Translations under genes and position numbers: made by a program
The notes under the pieces: model-generated
The model's input: the letters and a program-made list of their open reading frames with translations, nothing else
The model's database searches: none
Told to the model about the DNA's origin: nothing
Origin: Butyrivibrio sp. LB2008
Lineage (GTDB): Bacteria > Bacillota > Clostridia > Lachnospirales > Lachnospiraceae
Direction of reading: 5' to 3'
NCBI RefSeq assembly: GCF_000621565.1
Contig: NZ_KK211307.1
Span: 313,406 to 377,405 of the forward strand
Length of the DNA stretch: 64,000 nucleotides
Part shown: positions 7,421 through 15,935 of the stretch, piece by piece
How positions within the stretch are numbered: the stretch's first letter is position 1
Layout: each line of letters opens with the position of its first letter

Positions 7421-8353
7421 ATGAGTGATAAAGAGACATTAAAAGAAGAACGGATGACGGATGATACAACAAAGCCTCGCACAATGAGGCTTACAGATGA
7501 AACTTTTGAATACATCAAGAAACTTGCCGCACAGCTTGGAGGAAACCAACAACATGCAGTTTCTGAGCTCTTAAGGGTATATGAAGGGCAGGCTGAAAAA
7601 GATTCTCTTCCTGCAGGCGCTGAACAGCTTGAGGAATTTGAGAATTACCAGGCCAAGATGCATGATATATTCATGAATCTGATCAGATCAAGAAATGATG
7701 CAGCGGAACTTGCACGCGTTGATTATGCAAAACAGCTTGATACTAAGGATGAGATTATCTGCGAACTTCAGAATTCATTAAAAGATCTTAAGTCCGGAGA
7801 AGGCGATGCGAAGGAAAAAGCAGAGACACTAAGTAAGGAATATGAAGAGCTGAAAAAAGATATGCAGGATCAGATTGACAGGCTGAAAAAAGAACTTAAA
7901 GAATCGGAAGATAAAAATGATGAACTAAAAAAGCAGATTTCTTCAATGAAAGAAGAACTTGCGGGAGCAAAAGAAAGCGAAAATGAAATAAGAAAGCGAT
8001 ATGATGAAAGAGTTTCAGCTTCCACCAAACTTATGGACGAGGTGGAGGAACTCAAAAACAGAGAGAATCCCTTAAGAGAAAATATTTCAAAAGTTGCTTC
8101 CGAGAACAGGATATTACTTGCTGAGAATGCGAGACTTTCACAGGAAAACCAATCGCTCAGGGATGATATTGAATCGCTTAAAACTTCACATACGGCAGAG
8201 ATTAAGCTAATCACCGCCAATGTGGAACTTAAGGCGAAAAATGATGCATATAAAGAACTTCTTGCTGAAAAAGATAAGTATTCACAGCTTATTGAAAAGA
8301 TAAAATATGACAGGACAGAAAAATTGATCGACAATCTGAAAAATAAAGAATGA
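7421..8353 (+). CDS. Ribbon-helix-helix protein with long coiled coil
   Basis: A 310-residue protein. Residues about 18-52 (KPRTMRLTDETFEYIKKLAA, then an Asn/Gln-rich turn and VSELLRVYE) fit a short DNA-binding ribbon-helix-helix or helix-turn-helix unit. Residues about 60-305 are almost continuous heptad-type Lys/Glu/Leu coiled coil. I do not recognise a named family. The layout (small DNA-binding head, long coiled-coil stalk) resembles KfrA-type plasmid nucleoid proteins and phage or plasmid partition factors. AAGGAG lies 6 bases before the ATG. It shares an intergenic region rich in inverted repeats with the divergent recombinase, so a joint DNA-transaction role is plausible but unproven. 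Confidence 0.75.
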   Translation: MSDKETLKEERMTDDTTKPRTMRLTDETFEYIKKLAAQLGGNQQHAVSELLRVYEGQAEKDSLPAGAEQLEEFENYQAKMHDIFMNLIRSRNDAAELARVDYAKQLDTKDEIICELQNSLKDLKSGEGDAKEKAETLSKEYEELKKDMQDQIDRLKKELKESEDKNDELKKQISSMKEELAGAKESENEIRKRYDERVSASTKLMDEVEELKNRENPLRENISKVASENRILLAENARLSQENQSLRDDIESLKTSHTAEIKLITANVELKAKNDAYKELLAEKDKYSQLIEKIKYDRTEKLIDNLKNKE

Positions 8354-8414
8354 GTTTTTGAAAGAAAAATGCATAAAAATTAATGCGTGTAAATTAAAAT
8401 TAACCACGTAACAG

Positions 8415-8449
8415 AAAAAGCCTACATCTCCAAGAAGTGTGGGCTTTTT
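8415..8449 (+). terminator. Terminator after the coiled-coil gene
   Basis: A 12-pair stem with one G-T pair (AAAAAGCCTACA with TGTGGGCTTTTT) closing the island's last transcript. The A-rich left arm makes it a candidate bidirectional terminator. Confidence 0.78.
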
Positions 8450-8763
8450 GATTTTGTCAAGAAAAATAGCAGACAGTTCTGTTTCTTTTTCTTATTTGAT
8501 GGTGTACAGTGACCGAAAATGTGATAGAATGAATTGAATACCACTATATATGGTATAGTTAGAATATAATGTAACATAATTGCAAACTTTATTTCATTCA
8601 TTTTGCTCTTAAATGAAATTATGATTCAAATTGGGCTAAAAAATTTGCTATTAAGCAAGAATTAAGTAAAAGCATATGGTAAAATTAATATGCTAAGAAA
8701 TTAAGTTTCGTTTCTGGTCTATTTTTTCACAAAAAACTTGTAATTTTATATCAGAAGGTGATT
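8450..8763. other. AT-rich non-coding region before flbD
   Basis: I see no open reading frame. An inverted repeat ATACCA-N7-TGGTAT lies at 8538-8556 and a TATAAT at 8565-8570 without a matching -35 box. Because the flgE transcript and the island transcript both end upstream, a promoter for flbD-motAB-fli must lie here or be supplied by read-through; I could not identify it with confidence. Confidence 0.5.
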
Positions 8764-8937
8764 ATGAACAAAGGAATTATTGAGCTTACAAAAATGGATA
8801 CGCGTAAGATTCTCATTAATCCGAGCATGATCGAGTCAGTGGAGAGCAATCTTGATACAATCGTGGTCTTACATACCGGAAGAAAGCTCATTGTTAAAGA
8901 GAGTATGGAAGATATTTGCAGTCTTATCAATTCCTGA
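8764..8937 (+). CDS. flbD: FlbD family flagellar protein (SwrD-like)
   Basis: A 57-residue protein with the short FlbD pattern: I.LTKMD.RKILINPSMIESVES..DTIVVLHTGRKLIVKES. In Bacillus subtilis the homologue SwrD raises motor torque. AGAAGG lies 6 bases before the ATG. It normally follows flgE directly and precedes motA; here the island separates it from flgE. Because of its small size it is easily missed, but composition, position and start context all support it. Confidence 0.85.
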   Translation: MNKGIIELTKMDTRKILINPSMIESVESNLDTIVVLHTGRKLIVKESMEDICSLINS

Positions 8938-8988
8938 AACTTGCGGAATGAGATGTTGACAAAATTTTTTTTATGAGAGGTAAATGCT

Positions 8989-9798
8989 GTGGATATTGCG
9001 TCGCTTATCGGTGTAATAATGGGACTGGTGCTGATGCTTTTGGGAATTATAACTTCCGGAGGTATCGGTTCAGTTGGAAATTTCTTGGATCTTCCTTCAG
9101 CGCTTGTTACATTCGGCGGATCGTTGATGGCTGTTTTGGCATCAAGATCGCTTCCGGAGTTTACCGGCGCGCTTAAGTGCTATACGAAAATATTTAAAGT
9201 TACATCTGATGATACCAAAACGGTTATCAAGCAGATCATCGACCTTTCCAATACAGCGAGAAAGGAAGGACTTCTTGCCCTTGAGGAAGCTGCCGGAAAT
9301 CTTGACGACGCTTTTATGAAAAAGGGCGTTATGCTTATAGTCGACGGTACCGAGCCTGAGCTTGTTAAGAGCATTCTTGAGGCTGAGATTGATGCTATGG
9401 CAGAGAGACACAAAGGAAACTATTCGGTATTTGAAGATATTGCCGCACAGGGTCCTGCCTGGGGTATGATCGGTACCCTTTTGGGACTTGTTAACATGCT
9501 TAATGACATGAGTGATGCATCCAAGATCGGACCGTCCATGGCGACAGCTCTTATCACAACACTTTACGGTTCACTCATGGCGAACTGGTTCTGCTTCCCG
9601 GCTTCAACCAAACTAAAGGCAAGAAGTAATGCGGAATATATGTCAAAGAGTATTGTTATTGAAGGACTTTTGTCCATACAGGCAGGTGAGAACCCGCGTG
9701 TAACGGAAGAAAAGCTTAAATCATTCTTGTCACCTGTTGAGAGGACAGCTTATGAAGCTGAGACCGGATCCGGCTCAGCGGGCGGAGGCGAAGAATAA
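8989..9798 (+). CDS. motA: Flagellar motor stator protein MotA
   Basis: MotA is the stator subunit that, with MotB, turns ion flow into torque. The protein has 269 residues, the usual length. Hydrophobic segments lie near residues 2-22, 32-52, 150-172 and 180-202. The conserved loop before the third segment reads GPAWGMIGTLLGLVNML, including the essential proline. The start is GTG at 8989, with GAGAGG 8 bases upstream; no in-frame ATG fits. It overlaps motB by one base (TAATG). Confidence 0.93.
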   Translation: MDIASLIGVIMGLVLMLLGIITSGGIGSVGNFLDLPSALVTFGGSLMAVLASRSLPEFTGALKCYTKIFKVTSDDTKTVIKQIIDLSNTARKEGLLALEEAAGNLDDAFMKKGVMLIVDGTEPELVKSILEAEIDAMAERHKGNYSVFEDIAAQGPAWGMIGTLLGLVNMLNDMSDASKIGPSMATALITTLYGSLMANWFCFPASTKLKARSNAEYMSKSIVIEGLLSIQAGENPRVTEEKLKSFLSPVERTAYEAETGSGSAGGGEE

Positions 9799-10631
9799 TG
9801 GCAAAAAAAGCAGAAGAAGTAAAACCGGGCGCGCCTGCGTGGACTTCGACATTTGGAGATCTGATGAATCTGCTTCTTTGTTTCTTCGTACTTCTTTTCT
9901 CCATGTCAACCATGGATGCTGCCAAGTTTGAAGAAGTTGCGGCATCGTTTAGTTCGGCGTTTGGATTTTTCTCCGGTGGTGAAATGGCTATCGGTGAAGG
10001 CGCACTTATAGGAGATGGTATTTCGCAGCTCTCAGAGTTATCAAGTTACATCACTTCAATGGGACTTGCCCAGAGCGGAGAGGATTCCGACAGCGAAGAA
10101 GCTAAAGTCGGTGACATGCAGCAACAGGAACTTATGGAAGCTGCTGAAGAAGAACAGCTTGAGGCATCGGCAGAGCTTGCTGAGAAGATTGAAGAAGCTT
10201 TAAATGAAGAGGATATCGCTGACGTGGTTGCTCTTAATTATACAAGCCAGTTTGTTCAGCTTACGATACAGGGATCTATTCTGTTTGATTCTGCAAAGAC
10301 AGATATCAAGGAAGATGCCATTCCCGTTATTGATAAAGTGGGACAGATACTTGAGTCTTATGCGGGCGGAACTGTGGCAATCGAGGGGCATACAGACAAT
10401 GTTCCGATGTCTTCCGGCGGTAAGTATGCTAATAATGATGAACTAAGCTCCGGTAGAGCTCTTTCGGTTTTTTATTATTTGTGCGATCATACCAATCTTG
10501 ATCCTGCAAATATAGTCCATACCGGAAGAGGAGAATACAATCCCATAGCGGATAACTCTACCGATGAGGGAAGAGCGCGCAACAGACGAGTTGAGATTAA
10601 AGTATACAATCCACTTAGTTCTTCATACTAA
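9798..10631 (+). CDS. motB: Flagellar motor stator protein MotB
   Basis: MotB anchors the stator to peptidoglycan and carries the ion-binding aspartate. Residues about 12-40 form the single membrane segment with Asp21 (TFGDLMNLLLCFFVLLFS) at the conserved position. The C-terminal OmpA-like domain includes IEGHTDNVPM and SSGRALSVFYYL. The protein has 277 residues. A Glu-rich stretch (about 95-130) separates membrane and peptidoglycan domains. Coupling to protons or sodium cannot be decided from the sequence. Confidence 0.93.
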   Translation: MAKKAEEVKPGAPAWTSTFGDLMNLLLCFFVLLFSMSTMDAAKFEEVAASFSSAFGFFSGGEMAIGEGALIGDGISQLSELSSYITSMGLAQSGEDSDSEEAKVGDMQQQELMEAAEEEQLEASAELAEKIEEALNEEDIADVVALNYTSQFVQLTIQGSILFDSAKTDIKEDAIPVIDKVGQILESYAGGTVAIEGHTDNVPMSSGGKYANNDELSSGRALSVFYYLCDHTNLDPANIVHTGRGEYNPIADNSTDEGRARNRRVEIKVYNPLSSSY

Positions 10632-10648
10632 TAGAGGGGGATTTTTTA

Positions 10649-11197
10649 ATGAAAAAGAATTTATTATCTATAATTATATTGGCGCTGCTTGTTGTAAATA
10701 TTGCCATGACGGGATTTATGCTCCTTAGTGTTATGACAACAAATTCCCAGACAGCAAAGCTTGTTTCCGACATTGCAGTTGCACTTGAACTTGAGGCAAG
10801 CGGCGGAGCAGGAGGCGGATTTGCGCTTGAACCGTCAGAACCTGCGGGAGTCAATGAAATTGCAACATTTGGTTTTGTCGGAAATCAGGACAGACTTACA
10901 ATCAACCTTAAACCCGGAAGTGACGGCAAGTCACACATGATGGTTGTTGAGGTTGTTTTCTCTATGAATATGGGAAATGCTGATTATGCTACATATGGTT
11001 CATCTGAATCACTTGCAAGCATGAGAGATCTTGTAAAGTCAATTGTTACCGAGACACTTGCCGATTACTCCATGGAAGAACTTCAGCAGAAAGAAGTCAG
11101 CCAGGAAGCAAGGTCAAAGATTGTCGAGAAAGTTCAGGAGTTGTTTAATTCCAACTTTATCTATGATGTTAATTTCAGCAGCGTAATTTATCAGTAA
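10649..11197 (+). CDS. fliL: Flagellar basal-body protein FliL
   Basis: A 182-residue membrane protein with one N-terminal membrane segment (residues about 5-27), a short Gly-rich linker and a C-terminal FliL domain. FliL rings surround and stabilise stators. The C-terminal half has the typical 'LRD.V.SI.....' helix (MRDLVKSIVTETLADYS) and ends with a strand NFIYDVNFSSVIYQ. It lies between motB and fliM as in many clostridia. GAGGGGG precedes the ATG at 10649. Confidence 0.85.
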   Translation: MKKNLLSIIILALLVVNIAMTGFMLLSVMTTNSQTAKLVSDIAVALELEASGGAGGGFALEPSEPAGVNEIATFGFVGNQDRLTINLKPGSDGKSHMMVVEVVFSMNMGNADYATYGSSESLASMRDLVKSIVTETLADYSMEELQQKEVSQEARSKIVEKVQELFNSNFIYDVNFSSVIYQ

Positions 11198-11223
11198 TGC
11201 TGCATTTATTATTGAAGGATACG

Positions 11224-11241
11224 CCGATAGAACCTTATCGG
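11224..11241 (+). promoter_or_regulatory. Small hairpin abutting the fliM ribosome-binding site
   Basis: CCGATA (11224-11229) pairs with TATCGG (11236-11241); the right arm ends at the first bases of GGAGGAAGGAG. It could tune fliM translation or protect the message end. Suggestive only. Confidence 0.35.
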
Positions 11242-11257
11242 AGGAAGGAGATCCAAC

Positions 11258-12241
11258 TTGAGCGAAGTACTGTCACAAAATGAAATAGATGGTCTGTTGG
11301 CAGCACTTAATAGCGGTGAACTTGATGTAGATCAGATGCAAGCCGCAGACGAGAAAAAAGTCAAAGATTACGACTTTAAACGTCCGGCTAAGTTTTCCAA
11401 GGAACATCTTAGGACTTTGGAGATGATTTATGAGCACTACGGAAGACTTTTGTCTACTACATTGCCTTTATATCTTAGAAAGAATGTTACGGTGTCGGTT
11501 GCTAACTCTGAGACGGTTACTTATTCGGAATTCAGCAATGCGCTTTCGAACCCTGTTATTCTCGGAGTCATTAGTTTTCTTCCTTTACAGGGTACGATTA
11601 TTTTGGAACTGCAGGCCAACATCGGATTCTCATTTATTGACAGGATGCTTGGAGGTACAGGCATCGGACTTGATAAACCGAGACCATTCACCGATATTGA
11701 GATGCCACTTATAGAAAAGCTTGTTACCATTTGCATGCAGCTGATGGTAGAGCCGTGGCAGAATGTTGTTTCTATCAACCCGGTAATGGAGAGAATAGAG
11801 ACAAATCCGCAGTTTGCACAGGTTATTTCACCTACAGATATGATCGCCATCGTTACACTCAATATCAAGATTGGTGAGACGGAGGGACTTATGAATGTTT
11901 GTCTTCCTTATTTTACCCTTGAGAGTGTCATGGATAAGCTTAATACCAAGTTCTGGTTCTCTACAATGCAGAAGAATGCAGATGAGGACTTTGGAGAATA
12001 TCTGGAGACAATGGTCAAACATGTTGATGTTCCCGTTAAAGCTGTTCTTGGTAAGTGCAATGTATCAGTTAATGATTTTGTTCATTTACAACCGGGAGAC
12101 ATTATCAGACTGGACAACAGAGTAAATACAGATATGCAGGTTTACGTAGGAAATCTGTATAAATTCACCGGATTGCCCGGTACTACGAAAGATAAATACG
12201 CCGTCAGGATTACGTCGGTAGTAAGAGAGGAGGAAGAGTAG
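11258..12241 (+). CDS. fliM: Flagellar motor switch protein FliM
   Basis: FliM forms the middle of the C-ring and binds CheY-P. The N-terminus VLSQNEIDGLLAAL is the CheY-binding segment; a CheC/FliM-like middle domain and a SpoA (FliN-like) C-terminal domain follow; total 327 residues. The start is TTG at 11258, supported by GGAGGAAGGAG 7 bases upstream and by the position of the CheY-binding motif at residue 3. It is followed 4 bases later by fliY. Confidence 0.93.
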   Translation: MSEVLSQNEIDGLLAALNSGELDVDQMQAADEKKVKDYDFKRPAKFSKEHLRTLEMIYEHYGRLLSTTLPLYLRKNVTVSVANSETVTYSEFSNALSNPVILGVISFLPLQGTIILELQANIGFSFIDRMLGGTGIGLDKPRPFTDIEMPLIEKLVTICMQLMVEPWQNVVSINPVMERIETNPQFAQVISPTDMIAIVTLNIKIGETEGLMNVCLPYFTLESVMDKLNTKFWFSTMQKNADEDFGEYLETMVKHVDVPVKAVLGKCNVSVNDFVHLQPGDIIRLDNRVNTDMQVYVGNLYKFTGLPGTTKDKYAVRITSVVREEEE

Positions 12242-12245
12242 GAGC

Positions 12246-13511
12246 ATGGATGGAATGTTATCTCAAGATGAAATAAATGCTTTGCTATCCGGCATGGATA
12301 CAACAGCCGGTGGAGAAGGTGATGCTCCGGCTGCAGAAGCACCTTCCGATAGTTCGGATATTCCGGTAACCAACGGCGCACCGGCGGGTGGCGACGCTAT
12401 AGATGAGACTCTTTTAAATGATTCGGAAAAAGATGCCATCGGTGAGGTGGCAAATATAAGTATGGGATCTTCAGCAACTACGCTGTATTCCCTTGTTAAT
12501 CAGAAGGTTAATATTACAACTCCTCAGGTTGAACTTGCCAACTGGGAAAATGTAATAAATAACTATGAGCGTCCTTGTGTCTTCATTCAGATCAAATATA
12601 CGGTAGGACTTGACGGAACCAATATCCTGATCTTAAAAGAGCGCGATGTTATGGTTATCACCGATCTTATGATGGGGGGAGACGGAACAAATATAGCCGG
12701 AGAGATTGGCGAACTTCAGCTTTCAGCTATTTCTGAAGCCATGAACCAGATGATGGGTGCTTCGGCGACATCTCTTTCTACAATGATCAATCAGAAGGTC
12801 GATATCAGTCCTCCGCAGGCTGTTCTTCTTGATATGATCAATGACGATCCATCGGATATTGCGGAGTTCCTAAGCGGAACATTCGTTAAGATATCATTTA
12901 AGATGCAGGTCGGAGACCTTGTGGATTCAACTCTTATGCAGTTGTATCCTATTGATTTTGCAAAGGCATTAAAAGATCTTGTAATTACTGATGCCGGATC
13001 CGGAAATGAACCTGCACCTGCGCCTGCTCCTGAACCCGCACCGGCACCTGCTCCCGAACCTGCACCGGCAGCTCCGGATCCAAATATGATGGCACAACCG
13101 CAGATGGGAATGCCACAGATGCAGATGCCGCAAATGCAGATGCCTCAGATGGGCATGCCACAGATGCAGACTCCGCAGATGGGAATGCCACAGATGCAGA
13201 TGCCGCAGATGATGAATATGAACATTCAGCCTGCGCAGTTCCAGACATTTGCCGGCGGACCTGCGATGATGCCGGGAGGGGAGAATATCGGCATCATCAA
13301 GGATGTACCATTGGAAGTTACGGTTGAGCTTGGAAGAACGGCTAAGCCTATTTCGGATATTCTCGATTTTGCACCTGGTACAATCATTGAGCTTGATAAA
13401 GTTGCCGGCGAGCCTGTCGATGTGCTTGTAAACGGCAAGTTCGTTGCAAAAGGCGAGGTAGTAGTAATTGAAGAAAGTTTCGGTGTTCGTGTGACCGAGA
13501 TTGTTCAGTAA
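12246..13511 (+). CDS. fliY: Flagellar switch protein FliY (CheC-like phosphatase fused to FliN domain)
   Basis: The N-terminal LSQDEINALLSGMD is a CheY-binding segment parallel to that of FliM. Two CheC-type phosphatase sites with the E-x-x-N signature follow (GEVANISMGSS and SEAMNQMMGAS), so it should dephosphorylate CheY-P at the motor. A low-complexity linker of Pro-Ala-Glu repeats, then Pro-Gln-Met repeats (DNA 13010-13235) leads to a C-terminal FliN/SpoA domain. It has 421 residues, longer than B. subtilis FliY (378), because of the linker. The ATG at 12255 has better spacing from GGAG and may be the true start. Confidence 0.9.
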   Translation: MDGMLSQDEINALLSGMDTTAGGEGDAPAAEAPSDSSDIPVTNGAPAGGDAIDETLLNDSEKDAIGEVANISMGSSATTLYSLVNQKVNITTPQVELANWENVINNYERPCVFIQIKYTVGLDGTNILILKERDVMVITDLMMGGDGTNIAGEIGELQLSAISEAMNQMMGASATSLSTMINQKVDISPPQAVLLDMINDDPSDIAEFLSGTFVKISFKMQVGDLVDSTLMQLYPIDFAKALKDLVITDAGSGNEPAPAPAPEPAPAPAPEPAPAAPDPNMMAQPQMGMPQMQMPQMQMPQMGMPQMQTPQMGMPQMQMPQMMNMNIQPAQFQTFAGGPAMMPGGENIGIIKDVPLEVTVELGRTAKPISDILDFAPGTIIELDKVAGEPVDVLVNGKFVAKGEVVVIEESFGVRVTEIVQ

Positions 13512-13535
13512 AGATTTTGATGGAGTGTTTACATA

Positions 13536-13877
13536 ATGACAGCTGATTCTTACTTACAGTTTATTGCCATTTTGATCATCTTTGTTGTTGTCCTTGGGCT
13601 TACTTATTATGTGACTAAGTGGCTTGCGGGCTACCAGAAGGAGAAGAACACCGGCAAAAATATCGAAGTTCTTGAGACGGGCAGGATTTCCACAACAAAG
13701 TATATCCAGATAGTTCGCCTGGGGAACAAATATATGGCTATTGCTGTAGGTAAAGATGAGGTTACAGCATTATGTGAGCTTGACAAAGAGTCTTTGTTTT
13801 TTGACGACCATGAGAATACCGCAACGCTTAGCTTTAGCGAGATTCTTGAAAAAATAAAAAGCGAGTTTAAGAAGTAA
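13536..13877 (+). CDS. fliO: Flagellar biosynthesis protein FliO
   Basis: A 113-residue protein with one membrane segment (residues about 6-30) and a soluble domain with the FliO/FliZ pattern (LETGRISTTKYIQIVRLGNKY, with AVGKDEVTALCEL). FliO is a scaffold for assembly of the FliP ring in the export gate. It directly precedes fliP-Q-R. Confidence 0.85.
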   Translation: MTADSYLQFIAILIIFVVVLGLTYYVTKWLAGYQKEKNTGKNIEVLETGRISTTKYIQIVRLGNKYMAIAVGKDEVTALCELDKESLFFDDHENTATLSFSEILEKIKSEFKK

Positions 13878-13881
13878 GATT

Positions 13882-14826
13882 ATGAATAAAAAGTGGGGAG
13901 AAAATAAAAAGAATAGTTGTGAAAAACGTCGTTTGAAAAAAGGGGTGTTTATCGCCTTTTTGTCTGTTTTTCTTATACTCTTTTTGTCATTTTTTGTGCC
14001 CGTTACGGTAGCGGCTACTCAAAATGTAATTGAAGATACTACACCTACCGATCCTACAACATCTGGAAAGTCTAATCTGACAGGTTCTGAAGCTGAGCGA
14101 ACGAATATTACAGATCCAGGCTCTGCAGAGTCCCCTGATGACCTTAAAAAACTTAATATTGCAAATACGGTTACGGTCACATATGACAACGGAAACGGGT
14201 CACTGAGCGGATCGCTTAGGATACTTATTACATTAACGCTCATTTCCATTGCGCCGACGCTTCTTGTGATGATGACTTCTTTTACGAGAATCATCGTTGC
14301 GCTTCATTTCACCAGAACCGCTATTGGAACCCAAACATCTCCTCCGAATCTGGTGATGGTTGGGATTGCTTTGTTTATGACCCTTTTCATCATGCAGCCT
14401 ACTTTGACTACTGTTTATAATGATGCAGTTATTCCTTTTGAGCAGGGACAGATGGATCAAAAGGAATTTGCAAAGGTTGCCATGGCTCCTTTCAGGCAGT
14501 TTATGTACGGTCAGACTCAGACTAAGGATGTTAAGCTCTTTATGGAGATAAATAAGACTGAATGGGATGGTGAACTTGAGAGTATTCCCAACGTTGTTCT
14601 TATTCCGAGTTTTATTGTAAGTGAGCTCAGAACCGCGTTTATTATAGGTTTTTTGATCTATATTCCTTTTATTGTTATCGACATGGTCGTGGCATCTGTA
14701 CTTATGAGTATGGGTATGATGATGCTACCGCCGACTACAATTTCTATGCCGTTTAAGATCCTTTTGTTTGTTCTTGCGGATGGCTGGAGCCTTATTATCG
14801 GTAATCTTGTTAAGTCATTTTATTAG
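13882..14826 (+). CDS. fliP: Flagellar export gate protein FliP
   Basis: FliP forms the pentameric core of the export gate. The conserved region begins near residue 110 (LRILITLTLISIAPTLLVMM) and continues with SFTRIIVALHFTR and a C-terminal DMVVASVLMSMGMMMLPP. The 314-residue protein carries a basic start, a hydrophobic signal-like segment (residues 22-45) and a Ser/Thr/Asp linker of about 60 residues before the core, longer than in E. coli FliP (245 residues). It is in operon with fliO and fliQ. Confidence 0.93.
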   Translation: MNKKWGENKKNSCEKRRLKKGVFIAFLSVFLILFLSFFVPVTVAATQNVIEDTTPTDPTTSGKSNLTGSEAERTNITDPGSAESPDDLKKLNIANTVTVTYDNGNGSLSGSLRILITLTLISIAPTLLVMMTSFTRIIVALHFTRTAIGTQTSPPNLVMVGIALFMTLFIMQPTLTTVYNDAVIPFEQGQMDQKEFAKVAMAPFRQFMYGQTQTKDVKLFMEINKTEWDGELESIPNVVLIPSFIVSELRTAFIIGFLIYIPFIVIDMVVASVLMSMGMMMLPPTTISMPFKILLFVLADGWSLIIGNLVKSFY

Positions 14827-14862
14827 TTTTGGGTATGAGACAGGGGAGGAAAAAGAGTTTTT

Positions 14863-15135
14863 ATGATAACAATGGCGGATATTAATACAATAGTGAATCA
14901 GTGTCTTATGCTCGTTATAAAGATGTCGCTTCCGGTTCTTTTGACATCTATGATCGTAGGACTTGTGATTTCGATATTTCAGACCGTTACATCTATTCAG
15001 GAACAGACGCTGACTTTTGTTCCTAAGGTTATTTGCGTATTTATCGTGATCATGATCACCGGAAACTGGATGATGACCGAGCTTACAGGATTTATATCGC
15101 TGATATGGTCTGATTTTTCGAAATATGTTCGATAA
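14863..15135 (+). CDS. fliQ: Flagellar export gate protein FliQ
   Basis: A 90-residue, two-span membrane protein with the FliQ pattern (VLLTSMIVGLVISIFQTVTS, then QEQTLTFVPK). FliQ subunits pack around the FliP/FliR core of the export gate. GGGGAGG lies about 12 bases upstream of the ATG at 14863; a second in-frame ATG at 14872 is an alternative. Confidence 0.92.
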   Translation: MITMADINTIVNQCLMLVIKMSLPVLLTSMIVGLVISIFQTVTSIQEQTLTFVPKVICVFIVIMITGNWMMTELTGFISLIWSDFSKYVR

Positions 15136-15149
15136 GCCGGAGGTGAAGC

Positions 15150-15935
15150 ATGATTGATTACGGCTTCAGATACGGTGATCTGGAAATATTTTTGTTAATA
15201 GTTGTAAGAGTTACAAGTTTTATCTTTGTTTGCCCTTTCTTTGGAGGAAGACAGACACCGAACCTGATAAAAGTCGGATTTGGACTTATTTTGTCGGCGC
15301 TGATCTACAGAGCGGTACCTTACACGGCGCCATCGTATAACACGCTGATTGGTTATACGGTCATAGTTCTCAAAGAGGTTACGGTCGGTTTTCTTATTGG
15401 ATATGCTGTTCAGTTGTGCCAGCTTATTATCAACTTTGCCGGACAGATAGTAGATATGCAGATCGGATTATCTATGGTAAACCTGTTTGATCCAAATACA
15501 AATGAGCAGGTTACGATCACCGGTCAGCTTTATTCGCAGGTGCTTATTATTTCGCTGATAATTTCCGGAATGTACAGATATATTCTGGATTCACTGATTG
15601 ATACATTTACACTGATCCCTATTAACGGTGCGGTCATTCACAGCGACAGGATGCTCAATGCTGTTGTTGCTTTTTTAAGAGACTATATAGTTATAGGATT
15701 CAGAATCAGTCTTCCGATATTTATCATTACTTTTATAACGAATGTTGTTCTTGGTGTTCTTGCCAAGGTCTCACCGCAGATGAACATGTTCTCTGTAGGT
15801 ATTCAGATCAAGATAGTTGTTGGGCTTATGGTTATGCTTATCACGGTTTCGATGCTGGGAGATGCGTCAAACTTTATTTTTACAAATATGAAGGAGCTTA
15901 TGCAGGAATTTGTATACAGTATGCAGAAGGGCTGA
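15150..15935 (+). CDS. fliR: Flagellar export gate protein FliR
   Basis: A 261-residue polytopic membrane protein with FliR features: early PFFGGRQTPNLIKVGFGL, GQIVDMQIGLSMVNLFDP in the middle, and late SPQMNMFSVGIQIK. It completes the FliP5Q4R1 gate. GGAGG precedes the ATG at 15150. The stop TGA overlaps an ATG at 15935 (TGATG) that is the expected start of flhB but lies in another frame (see flhB). Confidence 0.93.
   Translation: MIDYGFRYGDLEIFLLIVVRVTSFIFVCPFFGGRQTPNLIKVGFGLILSALIYRAVPYTAPSYNTLIGYTVIVLKEVTVGFLIGYAVQLCQLIINFAGQIVDMQIGLSMVNLFDPNTNEQVTITGQLYSQVLIISLIISGMYRYILDSLIDTFTLIPINGAVIHSDRMLNAVVAFLRDYIVIGFRISLPIFIITFITNVVLGVLAKVSPQMNMFSVGIQIKIVVGLMVMLITVSMLGDASNFIFTNMKELMQEFVYSMQKG

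Noticed and set aside
8955..8985. A perfect TTGACA before motA suggested a promoter.
   Set aside because: No -10 box occurs at 15-19 bases; the following sequence is a T-run and the ribosome-binding site.
11200..11232. GCCGATAG before fliM resembles the -10 box of a sigma-28 promoter.
   Set aside because: No TAAA-type -35 element lies about 15 bases upstream; the bases are better explained by a small hairpin.
12985..13248. A minus-strand Ser/Ala-rich open frame inside fliY.
   Set aside because: It is the mirror of the Pro-Gln-Met repeat codons and has no ribosome-binding site or family resemblance.
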